From contig CANRJD010000008.1 of NCBI GenBank assembly GCA_947630815.1, positions 1 through 39,587 of the forward strand: a stretch of 39,587 nucleotides of DNA, read 5' to 3'. A program made the position numbers and the translations under genes. This DNA is from an uncultured Akkermansia sp. (GTDB lineage Bacteria; Verrucomicrobiota; Verrucomicrobiia; Verrucomicrobiales; Akkermansiaceae). Below the pieces are notes generated by a model. The model had not been told where the DNA came from. It made no database searches and saw only the letters and a list, made by a program, of their open reading frames with translations. This document shows, one piece after another, positions 19,686-28,872 of this stretch (position 1 is its first letter; each line of letters starts with the position of its first letter).

Positions 19686-19959
19686 ACAATCGATGCGTAC
19701 GGGAACTAAAGCGGGGAAAATCCTGAGGGAGCATGATAAAAAGCGGGAATTCTCAAAAACTGGACACAACGAGTAGACGCATAGATTATCGACGTTCATG
19801 GATTGAATTGATCCAAACAAGCAATACTGCCGAAACTCATCCCTGTATGCCACGGTCACGATAATTCCGTCGAGTTATACCCCGCTCACATTCCAATGTC
19901 ACAGATTCCATGATCCGTGGGGAGAAATTCTCCTTCACACGCAGCCGCACATGAAAACA
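19686..19959. other. Gene-free gap between convergent Sel1 and truA genes
   Basis: No supported coding frame. A 70-codon frame on the minus strand (19647-19859) overlaps the terminator and has no recognisable composition. A small palindrome, GGAGAA A TTCTCC, at about 19920-19932 may help end truA transcription. Nothing else is seen. Confidence 0.5.
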
Positions 19960-20733
19960 CTATAGCCGGGGCTCATCGTAGAAAACGCGCACTAGGTAGA
20001 GTCCGCCGGCAGGGGCACAAAAGCGCGGCGGTGCGCCTTCTGGCTGCAGCAGCGCCTTTTCGACATCGTAGAGCGATGTAGCGCCGCAAGCAACCTGCAC
20101 AGCCGTTCCAACGAGCATGCGCACCATGCGGTACAGAAAGCCGGATCCGGCAAATCGGATCGTAAGCATATCTGCGTGCTGTGCTGCAGAAGCGGAGAAT
20201 ATGGTGCGCGTAAAGAACCCAGGAGGCACAGGGAACGGCTCGTTACCTCGCCGGGCTGCAAATCGTCGAAAATCGTGTTCCCCGCAATAGAGTCTCAATG
20301 CGCGCCTCAGCGTGACCATATTCAAAGGACGTTTGTAATGCCAGACACGTCCAGCGAAGTGAGGTAGCAGGACGGGAGCTCGATAAATGCGATATTCATA
20401 CTCCTTTCCGCATGCGCTGAAGCGCGCGTGAAAATCCGGCGGGACCTCCCGCACATCAAGAACGCGCACGGAAAGCGGCAGCTGCGCATTTAATGCGGCT
20501 AGCCACGCTTCTACCCCCATGCGGCACGTAACCGGCACATCTGCGTGGAAACACTGTCCAAGCGCATGCACACCGGCATCGGTACGCCCTGCGGCGTGAA
20601 TACGCAATGAAGAGCCAAGAATGCGCGCAATGGCAGATTCAATGCAATCTTGTACGGTATTGCCATTGACCTGGCTTTGCCAGCCATGCCATGGCTCGCC
20701 ATCGTACGCACAGGTGAACAGGTAGCGAGGCAT
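19960..20733 (-). CDS. truA: tRNA pseudouridine(38-40) synthase
   Basis: 257 residues from the ATG at 20731-20733 (MPRYLFTCAYDGEPWHGWQ), the standard TruA N-terminus. The frame is open to 20814 but those 27 residues do not look like TruA. The catalytic motif GRTDAGVHALGQ places the nucleophilic aspartate at residue 52. Other family blocks are NAQLPLSVRV, HARFSACGKEYEYRI, DFRRFAARR and GSGFLYRMVRMLVGT. It isomerises uridines at positions 38-40 in the anticodon arm of many tRNAs. It lies downstream of a lipoprotein gene, separated by a hairpin. Confidence 0.95.
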   Translation of the reverse strand: MPRYLFTCAYDGEPWHGWQSQVNGNTVQDCIESAIARILGSSLRIHAAGRTDAGVHALGQCFHADVPVTCRMGVEAWLAALNAQLPLSVRVLDVREVPPDFHARFSACGKEYEYRIYRAPVLLPHFAGRVWHYKRPLNMVTLRRALRLYCGEHDFRRFAARRGNEPFPVPPGFFTRTIFSASAAQHADMLTIRFAGSGFLYRMVRMLVGTAVQVACGATSLYDVEKALLQPEGAPPRFCAPAGGLYLVRVFYDEPRL

Positions 20734-20777
20734 GCAAATTGCAGATAAAGTCCATGACTGCACCACCCTCATGCAAG

Positions 20778-20804
20778 ACGCGCCGCAGTTAATGTGCGGC
20801 GCGT
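20778..20804 (-). terminator. Hairpin between lipoprotein gene and truA
   Basis: A perfect 10-bp stem, ACGCGCCGCA (20778-20787) with TGCGGCGCGT (20795-20804), 7-nt loop, 22 bp after the lipoprotein stop. The T-run after it on the minus strand is minimal (CTTGC), so termination may be partial and truA may be reached by read-through. Confidence 0.6.
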
Positions 20805-20826
20805 GAAAAAGCACGGGGGGAGCCTA

Positions 20827-21552
20827 TCATAGTTCCTCGTCCCCGGAATCCTCCGTCTCAGAAGATTCAGACTCGTCACCAGAGGTTGACGCACCATCAT
20901 CCGATTCCTGTCCCGAAGTAGCAGTTGGCACTTCTTGCGGCTCATCTTTCAGAGCTGGCACGGCCGGAACGTCAGCAGCCGAATCAAACTTCATGTTGGA
21001 GGCCGACGTCACCGAAGCACGATATGCCAAGGCATCACGAAGTTTTTCAGAACCGTAGTACTCGGCAAAGTCACCTGGTGTCTCATGCTGATTGTTCGTG
21101 TCCTGCATGTAGCGCAACCCCTCCTCTTTAAGCTCGTCCGGCGTGCCCGTGGCCCCGTGCGCTTGAGCAATGGCGACAAGAAGCCGATCCGAGTCAACCT
21201 CGCCATCACTGCTGGTAGTCGGGAAACTAGCACGTACCCGACCGATCTCTCGGGCGAGTGCCTTCATCGCAGCAGCGTAATCCGCTCCCACACTTTCGGA
21301 ATCACTCTCAGCAGCGCGGTAAAGAGCTGTATCATTCAAGGCAAGTACCCGAACCTTTGCATTTTCAAAACGCTTGTTAAGCACAGCTACACGAGGAGCG
21401 TGAGCATCCGCAGTAGCAGTGTCCGTGACAGCCTGAAGCTCTGTAGTGAGATCGCGAGCAAGCTCAACAACGCTTTTGCTCTCCTTCTGGCAGGAGCTGA
21501 ACGCAAGAGAAACTAAGACAGCGCAGGACGCAGCAAAAATGGTACGTTTCAT
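20827..21552 (-). CDS. Putative acidic lipoprotein of unknown function
   Basis: 241 residues from the ATG at 21550-21552 (MKRTIFAASCAVLVSLAFSS). A lipobox-like LAFSSC puts the lipidated cysteine at residue 21. The mature part is mostly helical (ARDLTTELQAVTDTATADA, ALAREIGRVRASF) and ends in a strongly acidic, Ser-rich tail (DGASTSGDESESSETEDSG), which looks disordered. The start is supported by the signal sequence and by a promoter at 21581-21609; the frame is open upstream but overlaps that promoter. The protein is not recognised. It is probably anchored in the envelope. It stands alone or with truA. Confidence 0.8.
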   Translation of the reverse strand: MKRTIFAASCAVLVSLAFSSCQKESKSVVELARDLTTELQAVTDTATADAHAPRVAVLNKRFENAKVRVLALNDTALYRAAESDSESVGADYAAAMKALAREIGRVRASFPTTSSDGEVDSDRLLVAIAQAHGATGTPDELKEEGLRYMQDTNNQHETPGDFAEYYGSEKLRDALAYRASVTSASNMKFDSAADVPAVPALKDEPQEVPTATSGQESDDGASTSGDESESSETEDSGDEEL

Positions 21553-21580
21553 GGGTAGAGTGAAGCAGTTCTTCCCTTGC

Positions 21581-21609
21581 ACTTTAGCAAGAATCAGGGG
21601 CTGTGTCAA
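21581..21609 (-). promoter_or_regulatory. Sigma-70 promoter of the acidic lipoprotein gene
   Basis: On the minus strand, TTGACA (21604-21609), 17 bp, TAAAGT (21581-21586). The -35 is perfect. The predicted leader is about 20 nt to the ATG at 21552. This excludes the longer upstream reading of the gene. Confidence 0.8.
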
Positions 21610-21675
21610 GGTAAAGAGATAGAAAAATGAGGAGAAAATGAAAAAACTTTGCAGATAGGGTAATTAGGAATGCTC

Positions 21676-22161
21676 TCAGCAATGAGGCGGATCCGGCAAT
21701 AAATCCTCATAGATGCCGGGACTGGATTCCGGAATATCCACAGCGCCGGCGACCTTGCGGTAAAAGTCCACCGGTCCCACACCTCCCAGTATAGCATAGG
21801 CGTAACCCATGTGGCGCATTTCCTGGAGTGCAGTGAGTAGGAGAACGCGACCAATCCCCTGCCCCCGGGCGATCTCGGTCAATCCCATGGGCCCCAAGAA
21901 ACCACGCATGGTAGCATCCACACATACGAAACCGAGGATAGCCGCATCGCGCGTAGCAATAAAACAGCCGGGTGGTTGGTGACTCATGGCTACAGTAGCT
22001 TCGCTCACCCATTTGGGGCTAAAGTTTGCCGCAACCCAGGATTGCAGGGTAAGCAGTTCGTAGGGCATGCAGCGACGGACACGGATACCCCGTTCCTTCA
22101 GTTCTCGCGCAGCAGCATCCGGGCTCGGCAATGCGTAGAGTCGCACTAGCATATCATGCAT
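21676..22161 (-). CDS. GNAT-family N-acetyltransferase
   Basis: 161 residues. The acetyl-CoA pyrophosphate-binding motif of GNAT enzymes is visible as GLTEIARGQGIGRVLLLTALQEM (core R-G-Q-G-I-G at about 105), preceded by strand GFVCVDATMRGFLGPMG and followed by YAYAILGGVGPVDFYRKV, the usual final strand and helix. The N-terminal third (RELKERGIRVRRCMPYELLTLQSWVAANF) is the substrate side. The substrate cannot be inferred. The ATG at 22161 and another at 22152 are both possible; neither has a Shine-Dalgarno sequence. It is downstream of the operon terminator at 22203-22244 and 123 bp upstream of the lipoprotein gene. Confidence 0.85.
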   Translation of the reverse strand: MHDMLVRLYALPSPDAAARELKERGIRVRRCMPYELLTLQSWVAANFSPKWVSEATVAMSHQPPGCFIATRDAAILGFVCVDATMRGFLGPMGLTEIARGQGIGRVLLLTALQEMRHMGYAYAILGGVGPVDFYRKVAGAVDIPESSPGIYEDLLPDPPHC

Positions 22162-22202
22162 GGTCAGAAAGGGGGCTAATTTTCAAACAAGTTACAAAAA
22201 AG

Positions 22203-22244
22203 AAAAAAAGGCAAGTGAAGATCATTACGGAACTTCACCTGCCT
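22203..22244 (-). terminator. Strong intrinsic terminator of the exb/TPR operon
   Basis: A 12-bp stem, AGGCAAGTGAAG (22209-22220) with CTTCACCTGCCT (22233-22244, one wobble), is followed on the minus strand by TTTTTTTCTTTTTT. It lies 20 bp after the stop of the last gene. Confidence 0.92.
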
Positions 22245-22264
22245 GCCAAAATAGATCCACAGTA

Positions 22265-23302
22265 TTACTTCTTGGCTCCTTTATTTGCTCCTAATTGCCC
22301 GTTGAAGTAGAGGGAAGATGCTGTAGAAATGCCTTCATCCTTGATCTGGGGAGCGTAAACATTGCGCAGCAAATAAGCGAGAGCAACGGCATCACGGAAG
22401 TTGTAAGGAGCAGCTTCCCACACCTTTTTGTCCATCTTTTTCTTAGCCTTGGGTACGTATTCCTTCACTCCCGGCATTGCCCACAATATCCGAAAGGCGC
22501 GGTGCATGGCATCCACGGGTATTTCCATGAAACGTCCATGGGACGAAGCCGCAGCCTCACAGTAAGCATCCACCGCCAAGCTAGCGAGTTCCTCGTGCTC
22601 ACGGGTAATGCTTTTCTGAATCTCCTCGGCAGGGATGTTGCTGGCCAAAGCGCGACCCAGGGCATACTTGAGCCAAGTGTACACCTCAGAGGTGACAGCA
22701 GGTGATTTGGCGGCCGAGGCGATAGCCTCCTCAACCTCCTTTTTTCGTCCCTCTGCCGTGGAAGGATCATCACTAACCTTGCTCAGAATAGCGGCAGCCT
22801 CCACTTTCATGCGGTCAGGAGCCTCCAGCATCTTAGGTGACGGAAAGTCGGCAGCAGCCTTACCCAAATTACTCCAATCCAAGGCTCGTGCATTACAGCT
22901 CAGCTCCATGAGTGCTGCCATAGTGGATGGGTTGTTCGGCAAACCAGCAAAACCGGCATAGGTGGAGCGCACGCGAGCCAGCTGACGTTTTGCGCTACTC
23001 AAATCGTCGCTGGAGTACGCGCGCAGCGCGTTAGCCAAGTCCTCCGGAGATTCAATGAAGAACATCTTGTAATTTTTCGTCTGATCCAGCACGGGCGGTT
23101 CCTCGCGCGACACCAGCCTGAGAAAAGACCCCTTCGTCACAGAAGAAGGAGCCATAATCGTGATACGGCGAGCCTTACCCTTGTTTGGTTGCACCTGTAC
23201 GGTAAGCATTGTAGGGGCCGGAGCCGCTTGCTGCTGGGCCGACAACTGCGGCAATGCTGCAAGCAACCCGGAAAGCAAAATAAGAACGTGCTTTGTCTTC
23301 AT
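22265..23302 (-). CDS. Secreted protein of unknown function, last gene of exb operon
   Basis: 345 residues. Signal peptide MKTKHVLILLSGLLAALPQL with cleavage after SA. A short N-terminal beta region (TMLTVQVQPNKGKARRITIMAPSS) is followed by an all-helical body rich in Ala, Leu and Glu with TPR-like spacing (SPEDLANALRAYSSDDLSSAKRQLARV; AYCEAAASSHGRFMEIPVDAMHRAF). It is 39 bp downstream of the giant TPR gene and ahead of a strong terminator, so it likely works with the ExbB/ExbD complex in the periplasm. No domain is recognised. Confidence 0.85.
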   Translation of the reverse strand: MKTKHVLILLSGLLAALPQLSAQQQAAPAPTMLTVQVQPNKGKARRITIMAPSSVTKGSFLRLVSREEPPVLDQTKNYKMFFIESPEDLANALRAYSSDDLSSAKRQLARVRSTYAGFAGLPNNPSTMAALMELSCNARALDWSNLGKAAADFPSPKMLEAPDRMKVEAAAILSKVSDDPSTAEGRKKEVEEAIASAAKSPAVTSEVYTWLKYALGRALASNIPAEEIQKSITREHEELASLAVDAYCEAAASSHGRFMEIPVDAMHRAFRILWAMPGVKEYVPKAKKKMDKKVWEAAPYNFRDAVALAYLLRNVYAPQIKDEGISTASSLYFNGQLGANKGAKK

Positions 23303-23341
23303 ATCAGTAGGGTCAATAAATTGTTGTTACCAAGGTACGAT

Positions 23342-26300
23342 TTACTTGCTAAGTTGGGATTGGAAATCGTTCTTCTCCTTTTCCTCGCGCTGTACTCCCG
23401 CATCTTTGGAGTATTCCTCCACGAGCAGTATGACTTCGTTAAACAAGTCACGCTCGCTCGGCGACATTTTCTTATCGATGCCGGCGCGACGAATCTGGTT
23501 CACATAATCACGCCCGGTGTTCCACGCGCGCCAATGGTCAGATTGCTTAAAATTGTTCTTCAAACGATCGCCGGAAGAAGGAGTATTACGTTTCCAGAGC
23601 TGGGTCATGATACCCTTCACCGCCGGAGCAGAAAATGCAATGTTGCCACGGTTCTGGCTGTAGAGGTTCACGTAAGTTTGGATACCTTCCTGAACCTTAC
23701 CGGAAGAACAATATGCTTCCGCAAGCTTGAGCATCATCTCCAAACGCTCACGCGGGGTGCTACCCCCACGCACATTCATGAATTTACTAGCACTATCCAC
23801 TGCTCCTTGGTAGTTGCCTGTACTCATATTCAAGTCAGTGAGGCCAATGAGAGCAGGTCCGACAACTGAAGGATCTTGCACGGAAGCCAGCTTTGAGTAG
23901 AGGGCAAAAGCTTCTTTCTGAGCTGCGGAATCATCCGACAGAGAAAGAGCCTGAGCTTTTCCCAATTCAGCCTCACTCTGGTAGTCCGTACCGCGTTCAA
24001 GCACCTGGGTAAAGTAGGAAAGAGCCACCTCGACCTCTTGCTTGCGCTCTGGGCTGCCCGAGCGGAAGCGGCGCGCGTAATCCACCTCGAACTTACCAAC
24101 CTGAACACATATGAAGTTGGTCAGATCCTGCGGTTTAAAGGCATCACGCATCTGACGGAAGGATCGCGCAATATCACGCTCCAATGCAGTCACTTCCTCC
24201 GTCTTGCCCCCACGCTTAGCAGTTACCAAGGCCTCATTCATAGAATTGAGCAAAGCCATGCGAAGAATAGCGTTGCTGTACTTATCTTGCGGATCAATGC
24301 CCGGGAAATTGGTCAAGTGCTGCGTCTTCTCCTCCAAGGTGAGCACCTTGTCGTGAAAAGCTTTCTCTCCGTTCACGTAGGAATCAACATAGGAGTTAAT
24401 CGTACGCTCCAATTCGGGATTATGGACGTTATTCTTGAAGTCGAACGTTGCTTCGCGAGCAATCACCTTCTGAGCGTTGGCAAGCGCAGCTTCGTACGCA
24501 GCGACATCCTTGGAGTCTAACGAGCGCGAGAGCTGCAAAGAAGCCATCTGAAGAGCATATGCATCACCCTCACTATCCACGTCCTTCCAATAGGTATCAA
24601 AATAGCCCTTCACGCGTGCAGCCAAGGCCGAAGAGTCCTCCCCCTCGCGCGGGTACTCCGGCGCGAAGGAAACGAGCCAAAAGAGAGCGTTGGATGCCAC
24701 GGGTTTGCCCTTGCCGTCCTCTAGCTTGAGCGCAGCAGGCACACACTCCTCCAAGGCTTCGATACCTTTGGGCTTCTCGGAATCGTCATCCCCATTGATG
24801 AGAATGCTGCCGGCAAGCAGTCGGGAAGTAGGATAAAGTTCATGATCTTTCCAGTTTTTGGCAATCACTTCGCAGTAGCGCAGGGCTTTTTGAAGATCTG
24901 CCTTATCAGCATTTTCATCCCCATGACCGCGTCGTTTCATAAGCACGGTAATAGCGTCAAAGTACACATTGGGCGCCATGCTGTTTTCCTGAAGATTAAT
25001 GGAGGGATACTTCTGCATGAAAGCATCCGCCATGGCCATCGCTTTGTCATAATTTTTCGGTTCCTGGGCACCGAGCTCCTTGTAAGCATCCATGACAAAA
25101 TACATGGTCTGCGGCTCGTAATTGAGCACCTGCTCCGGGGTGAGCCCTCCCTCTTTCGGGGTGAGCATGCCAGATTCAAGCAACTCTGTTCCCGCCTTCA
25201 CAACTTGATCCATGCGCGACAGATAGTAGAGAGCAGCAATTTTGGAGAAGTACGCACCCACGTAGTTGAGCGTATCCGTCTCTTTGTTCAAGCCGGAAAG
25301 CACCTCCTCCGCAGCAGGAATCACTTGCTCCCACTGCTTTTCCTTCGTGAGGCGAATCATCTTGTTGATGGCCACCACATTCTTGTTCCCTTCACCCACA
25401 TTTTCGGGGTTCAGTTTGCCTTCGTACTTGAGAGCCGTCGCCTCATCGCCTGTCGCTCGGCAGAACTGAGAGTACTGCAGGTAGTTCAAGTCGCGCATTT
25501 CTTTTTTCTCACCACCTTGTTGGCGCAGGTGCGGATAGCGCTCCAGCAAGAGCTTAACTCCTGCCTTAGCCAACCGATTTGACCCCATGCGCGCCGCTGC
25601 ATTCGCGAGAGTGAGCGCCGTGTAGGCCTCCAACTCCGTATGGTCTTTAATGAGGGAGTTGAGGCGCTCTGCGCAGGCCTTACTGCGATCCCCCACATAG
25701 GTAATTCCCATGTTCTTATCCGCCACAGAGCGTGCAGATGGACCCACTAGCTTCACGACATCCATCAACGAATCCCGTGCCTCCACCGTATCGGGCATAA
25801 TTCCAAAAATTTTGTTGGCCGTGCGGAGACAAGAGAGCGCCTGATCCAAACTGCCGGCATGCAGGCCTTCTTCCATGAGTCGAACAGAACGCACGCCATA
25901 ATTGAACAGGTTGCCTGTATAGGGAGCCAATCGATGCGGTGCCACGTGGAAGCTACCGGGGTTGGACTCGATCATCTTGGATCCCCACTCGATATACTGC
26001 GGGTTTTCTGAGGCAATGCGCATCACGGTACTCAGCGCATTCATAACCATGTCATCCGGCAGGATAGCCTTTGCCTTACCCATGCGCTCCATGTACACGC
26101 CGGCTTTGTTGAAGTCAGGCTGCTCTTTCTGCAAGTATGCCTGCAACAGCAGCGCACATACTTGACCGTCCACTTTCATCTTTTTCTCCCGCTGAGAAAC
26201 CTTACCTCCATCGTAGAGCTTCAAGTATTCCTCCAGCAGGGGAATGCACTGTTCGAACACCTCGCGCTTGCCCTCCTTCCCATTCGCGCCACTGGCCTGC

Positions 26301-26725
26301 TGATAGCGCGCCAAACCCTGCTGAAAAAGAGCCATGGTAAGCAAGGGTGCATACCCCTCATCATTCCGCCCCGGCAGCACCTTGGAACGTTCAATCATTG
26401 AGCGCTCTTTATACGCCGCATTAGAAGCAAGCTCCTTGTACGTTGCACAGGCCTGATCATAATCACCCATGTCACAAAGAATAGCTGCCTTCTGCCACAA
26501 GAAGAAGGGAGCAAAATACGAAAATTGCTTGCCAACTCGTGATTTCGGGTTACCATACACGGCAAGAACCTGCTCAATGCGCTTAAGCGCATCCGCAGGC
26601 TTTTTTTCAGCGCGCAACTGCTGCACTACCTTGAACTCGGCGGCGGGATCCTGCGCATGACAGACAAGCGGTGTCCCGAGAATCGCCAGCGCTAGAACCA
26701 TGGAAAACGGTGTTGTGATTTTCAT
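23342..26725 (-). CDS. Large periplasmic TPR-like solenoid protein
   Basis: 1127 residues. Signal peptide MKITTPFSMVLALAILGTPL, cleaved after CHA, then helical-hairpin repeats across the whole chain (AAEFKVVQQLRAEKKPADALKRIEQVLAVYGN; YDQACATYKELASNAAY; later NYQGAVDSASKFMNVRGG and ERLEMMLKLAEAYCSSGKVQEGIQTYVNLYSQN), typical of degenerate tetratricopeptide repeats. No enzymatic motif is seen. It follows exbB-exbD-exbD and precedes a second secreted protein; such an arrangement suggests a periplasmic scaffold that receives motion from the proton channel. The exact role is not known. The ATG at 26725 is supported by the signal peptide. Confidence 0.88.
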   Translation of the reverse strand: MKITTPFSMVLALAILGTPLVCHAQDPAAEFKVVQQLRAEKKPADALKRIEQVLAVYGNPKSRVGKQFSYFAPFFLWQKAAILCDMGDYDQACATYKELASNAAYKERSMIERSKVLPGRNDEGYAPLLTMALFQQGLARYQQASGANGKEGKREVFEQCIPLLEEYLKLYDGGKVSQREKKMKVDGQVCALLLQAYLQKEQPDFNKAGVYMERMGKAKAILPDDMVMNALSTVMRIASENPQYIEWGSKMIESNPGSFHVAPHRLAPYTGNLFNYGVRSVRLMEEGLHAGSLDQALSCLRTANKIFGIMPDTVEARDSLMDVVKLVGPSARSVADKNMGITYVGDRSKACAERLNSLIKDHTELEAYTALTLANAAARMGSNRLAKAGVKLLLERYPHLRQQGGEKKEMRDLNYLQYSQFCRATGDEATALKYEGKLNPENVGEGNKNVVAINKMIRLTKEKQWEQVIPAAEEVLSGLNKETDTLNYVGAYFSKIAALYYLSRMDQVVKAGTELLESGMLTPKEGGLTPEQVLNYEPQTMYFVMDAYKELGAQEPKNYDKAMAMADAFMQKYPSINLQENSMAPNVYFDAITVLMKRRGHGDENADKADLQKALRYCEVIAKNWKDHELYPTSRLLAGSILINGDDDSEKPKGIEALEECVPAALKLEDGKGKPVASNALFWLVSFAPEYPREGEDSSALAARVKGYFDTYWKDVDSEGDAYALQMASLQLSRSLDSKDVAAYEAALANAQKVIAREATFDFKNNVHNPELERTINSYVDSYVNGEKAFHDKVLTLEEKTQHLTNFPGIDPQDKYSNAILRMALLNSMNEALVTAKRGGKTEEVTALERDIARSFRQMRDAFKPQDLTNFICVQVGKFEVDYARRFRSGSPERKQEVEVALSYFTQVLERGTDYQSEAELGKAQALSLSDDSAAQKEAFALYSKLASVQDPSVVGPALIGLTDLNMSTGNYQGAVDSASKFMNVRGGSTPRERLEMMLKLAEAYCSSGKVQEGIQTYVNLYSQNRGNIAFSAPAVKGIMTQLWKRNTPSSGDRLKNNFKQSDHWRAWNTGRDYVNQIRRAGIDKKMSPSERDLFNEVILLVEEYSKDAGVQREEKEKNDFQSQLSK

Positions 26726-26845
26726 AAGGAATAGGGTCTTGTTAAGAGGTTATAGAAGCATGGGGGAAAAAGCGAGGGAGCTCAGCACGTCTTCGATACT
26801 CAACTCCCCCTGTCTGCAGGTTTCCGGTCTATAAAACGACGGGTT

Positions 26846-27346
26846 TCACTTCCCTTCTGGATCAGCTGTGCTAATACCGACAGACTTAATACCCGCCTCC
26901 GCTAGCGCAGCCATAATGTCCACGATGCGCTGATGTGGCGCAGAAGGCGCTCCTGTGAGCATCACAACAGGCTCTGACTGCACGGAAGAAGCAAGGTCTT
27001 TGTAGTTTTTGAGTTGTTCAACGAGTTGGTCGAGCTGGCGTTGAGCACGGTATTCGGCGGATCCAGGCTGTGCATCAGGGTTGTACACATCCGCCACGTT
27101 CATGTCGCCGTTCCAAGTCACACTACCATCGGCACGCAATACGATGCGTCCTGGTTCCACTGGCGGTTTCTGGGAAGATTGCGACTGAGTGGAAGCCGGG
27201 ATAGAAATATCCAGCTTCTTTTCACTGACCAGCGAGGTCGCCACCAAGAAGTAAATCAGCAGCAGGAAGCAGCAGTCAATCATCGAGGAGATATTCATCT
27301 CCGGATCCTCCTGCTCCTCTGTCTTGATCTGTTTATGTCTAGCCAT
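26846..27346 (-). CDS. ExbD/TolR-family protein (second copy)
   Basis: 166 residues: a short cytoplasmic N-terminus (MARHKQIKTEEQEDPEMNISS), one transmembrane segment (MIDCCFLLLIYFLVATSLV) with the proton-channel aspartate at residue 24, then a periplasmic domain with VMLTGAPSAPHQRIVDIMAALAEAGIKSVGIS, the ExbD C-terminal fold. It lies 22 bp after the first exbD. Tandem exbD genes with the same CC pair after the channel Asp suggest a hetero-oligomeric stator with the single ExbB. Confidence 0.9.
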   Translation of the reverse strand: MARHKQIKTEEQEDPEMNISSMIDCCFLLLIYFLVATSLVSEKKLDISIPASTQSQSSQKPPVEPGRIVLRADGSVTWNGDMNVADVYNPDAQPGSAEYRAQRQLDQLVEQLKNYKDLASSVQSEPVVMLTGAPSAPHQRIVDIMAALAEAGIKSVGISTADPEGK

Positions 27347-27368
27347 GACGTTCTAAAGTGCGTGAAGT

Positions 27369-27890
27369 TTATTTAGAGGGCAGCGTTCCGAACACAATAT
27401 TGGTGACACCGGCTGCGGCAGCGCAACGAATAGCGGTAGAGGAGCGCTCCCAAGGCGCATCCAAGTCCCCACGCAGGTACAGGCGAATTTTTCCATCCTC
27501 TATACCTCTGCCTTTGAGACTCTCCTTCTGTTTTTTGATAAAATCAGTGAGTTCCTGAATCTGTCCGGTAGTGTACCCGATGGAATTGCCATTGGCATCC
27601 GCCACACCCCAAAGCGAGTTAGGAGGGTATGCTTTGTTGTACTTCTCAAGTGCCTTGGGAGACATCTTATCAACGTCCGCGAAAACATTGACAACAATGC
27701 AACCGTTGGCATCTTTGAGTTCTGAGCAGGAAACCGCACTTGGCATCTTCACACTCGGATCCTTCGCCACCGTAATCTGCGTGGCGTTCACCACGAAGAA
27801 AATCAGTAGCAGGAAGCAGCAGTCGATCATGGGCGAGAGGTTCACGTTGCCGTTCACCTCATCATTGCCCCTTGCATTCTTTTTTGCCAT
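27369..27890 (-). CDS. ExbD/TolR-family protein (first copy)
   Basis: 173 residues. The N-terminus is MAKKNARGNDEVNGNVNLSP, with a transmembrane helix MIDCCFLLLIFFVVNATQI (channel Asp at residue 23). The periplasmic domain has a longer middle than copy two (KEKYNKAYPPNSLWGV-type segment) and ends in KIRLYLRGDLDAPWERSSTAIRCAAAAGVTNIVFG, the usual ExbD terminal strand-helix-strand. It partners ExbB, 99 bp upstream, in converting proton-motive force into movement. No Shine-Dalgarno sequence. Confidence 0.9.
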   Translation of the reverse strand: MAKKNARGNDEVNGNVNLSPMIDCCFLLLIFFVVNATQITVAKDPSVKMPSAVSCSELKDANGCIVVNVFADVDKMSPKALEKYNKAYPPNSLWGVADANGNSIGYTTGQIQELTDFIKKQKESLKGRGIEDGKIRLYLRGDLDAPWERSSTAIRCAAAAGVTNIVFGTLPSK

Positions 27891-27989
27891 AGTATCTGAA
27901 ATTATGAAGAAAAAGAAAAACTCACCATACCGTTCCGCGGACGCCGACAGGTCTAGTCAACACCCGCGGAGCGATAACGCCACCGAAAA

Positions 27990-28805
27990 TTAAGCTTGGA
28001 CGGGCTGCTCATCACCAGTGTCAAGCCCCTCCGGGATACGGGCAAGCTGGGCCTCGGCGTTGATGACGTTGATAGAGGTGTTGACCATCTCCTCAATGGT
28101 ATTCACGCAATCAGCTTCGAGGGCTTGAGCATGCTTCTTGAGGAAGAAGAAAGCAGGGATGGCGAAAATGGAAACGATCAGCCCCCAGAAAGTGGTGAGC
28201 AGCGCCACGGAAATGGAACTTGCGAGCTGGGTCGGGTCAGCCTGACCAGATTCTGCCAAAATAGCGAACGCTCCCACCATACCTTGCACCGTTCCGAACA
28301 GTCCGATGGATGGAGCGAGTGAGCCGATCAGTGCCAGCATATCCACATATTTCATCGTCTGAGGTCTCTCATTGGCCGTGAAATCAGCAATTGCATCCTC
28401 GATGCCGTCCTTGCCCAAGTCCTCCGGCCGATTGGCGTCAATGTTGGGCAGAGCGTACGCAACCAAGCGCCCCAAGAAAGTAGGACTGGTGGTGGAGAGC
28501 TGGATGGCAGACTGCACTCGGCACTCGGACATGAGTGCAAGCATTTGCGAACGCAACTCCTCCGGGCAGAACTTCTCCTTTGTAAGAGCCATCATGCAGA
28601 AAACAATCAGGAAAATCGTGGCAGCAAGCAGTACTACGAGCGGAATCATCGTCCATCCTCCATCTATTACCCATTTGTCCAGCATGGACTTCTGGGCAAC
28701 TGCGCCGCCCTCCGCCTCTTGGGCAAACAGAGTAGGCATCACGAACAAAGCAGCCATTCCAAAGGAGAAGGCACGAAGACAAGTACGTATAATAGTCGTT
28801 TTCAT
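27990..28805 (-). CDS. exbB: MotA/TolQ/ExbB proton-channel family protein
   Basis: 271 residues from the ATG at 28803-28805 (MKTTIIRTCLRAFSFGMAAL); a start at 28820 adds five residues. A cleavable-looking signal or N-terminal helix ends near FAQEAEGG. Then comes a transmembrane helix (WTMIPLVVLLAATIFLIVFCM), a cytoplasmic helical loop, and the paired channel helices KYVDMLALIGSLAPSIGLFGTVQGMVGAF and ISVALLTTFWGLIVSIFAIPAFFFL, the conserved MotA/TolQ/ExbB block. It is first in the operon with two exbD genes. No TonB or TolA is seen nearby, so substrate and target are open. Promoter candidate at 28844-28872. Confidence 0.93.
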   Translation of the reverse strand: MKTTIIRTCLRAFSFGMAALFVMPTLFAQEAEGGAVAQKSMLDKWVIDGGWTMIPLVVLLAATIFLIVFCMMALTKEKFCPEELRSQMLALMSECRVQSAIQLSTTSPTFLGRLVAYALPNIDANRPEDLGKDGIEDAIADFTANERPQTMKYVDMLALIGSLAPSIGLFGTVQGMVGAFAILAESGQADPTQLASSISVALLTTFWGLIVSIFAIPAFFFLKKHAQALEADCVNTIEEMVNTSINVINAEAQLARIPEGLDTGDEQPVQA

Positions 28806-28843
28806 GGTAGTGAAACTCATTCTGTGCAGAATTGACGGGATAC

Positions 28844-28872
28844 TTTTTAAACCAAATCGAACGGAAAAGCAA
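28844..28872 (-). promoter_or_regulatory. Candidate promoter of the exb operon
   Basis: On the minus strand, TTGCTT (28867-28872), 17 bp, TAAAAA (28844-28849). The predicted start near 28837 gives a leader of about 17-32 nt depending on the start codon used. Confidence 0.6.
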
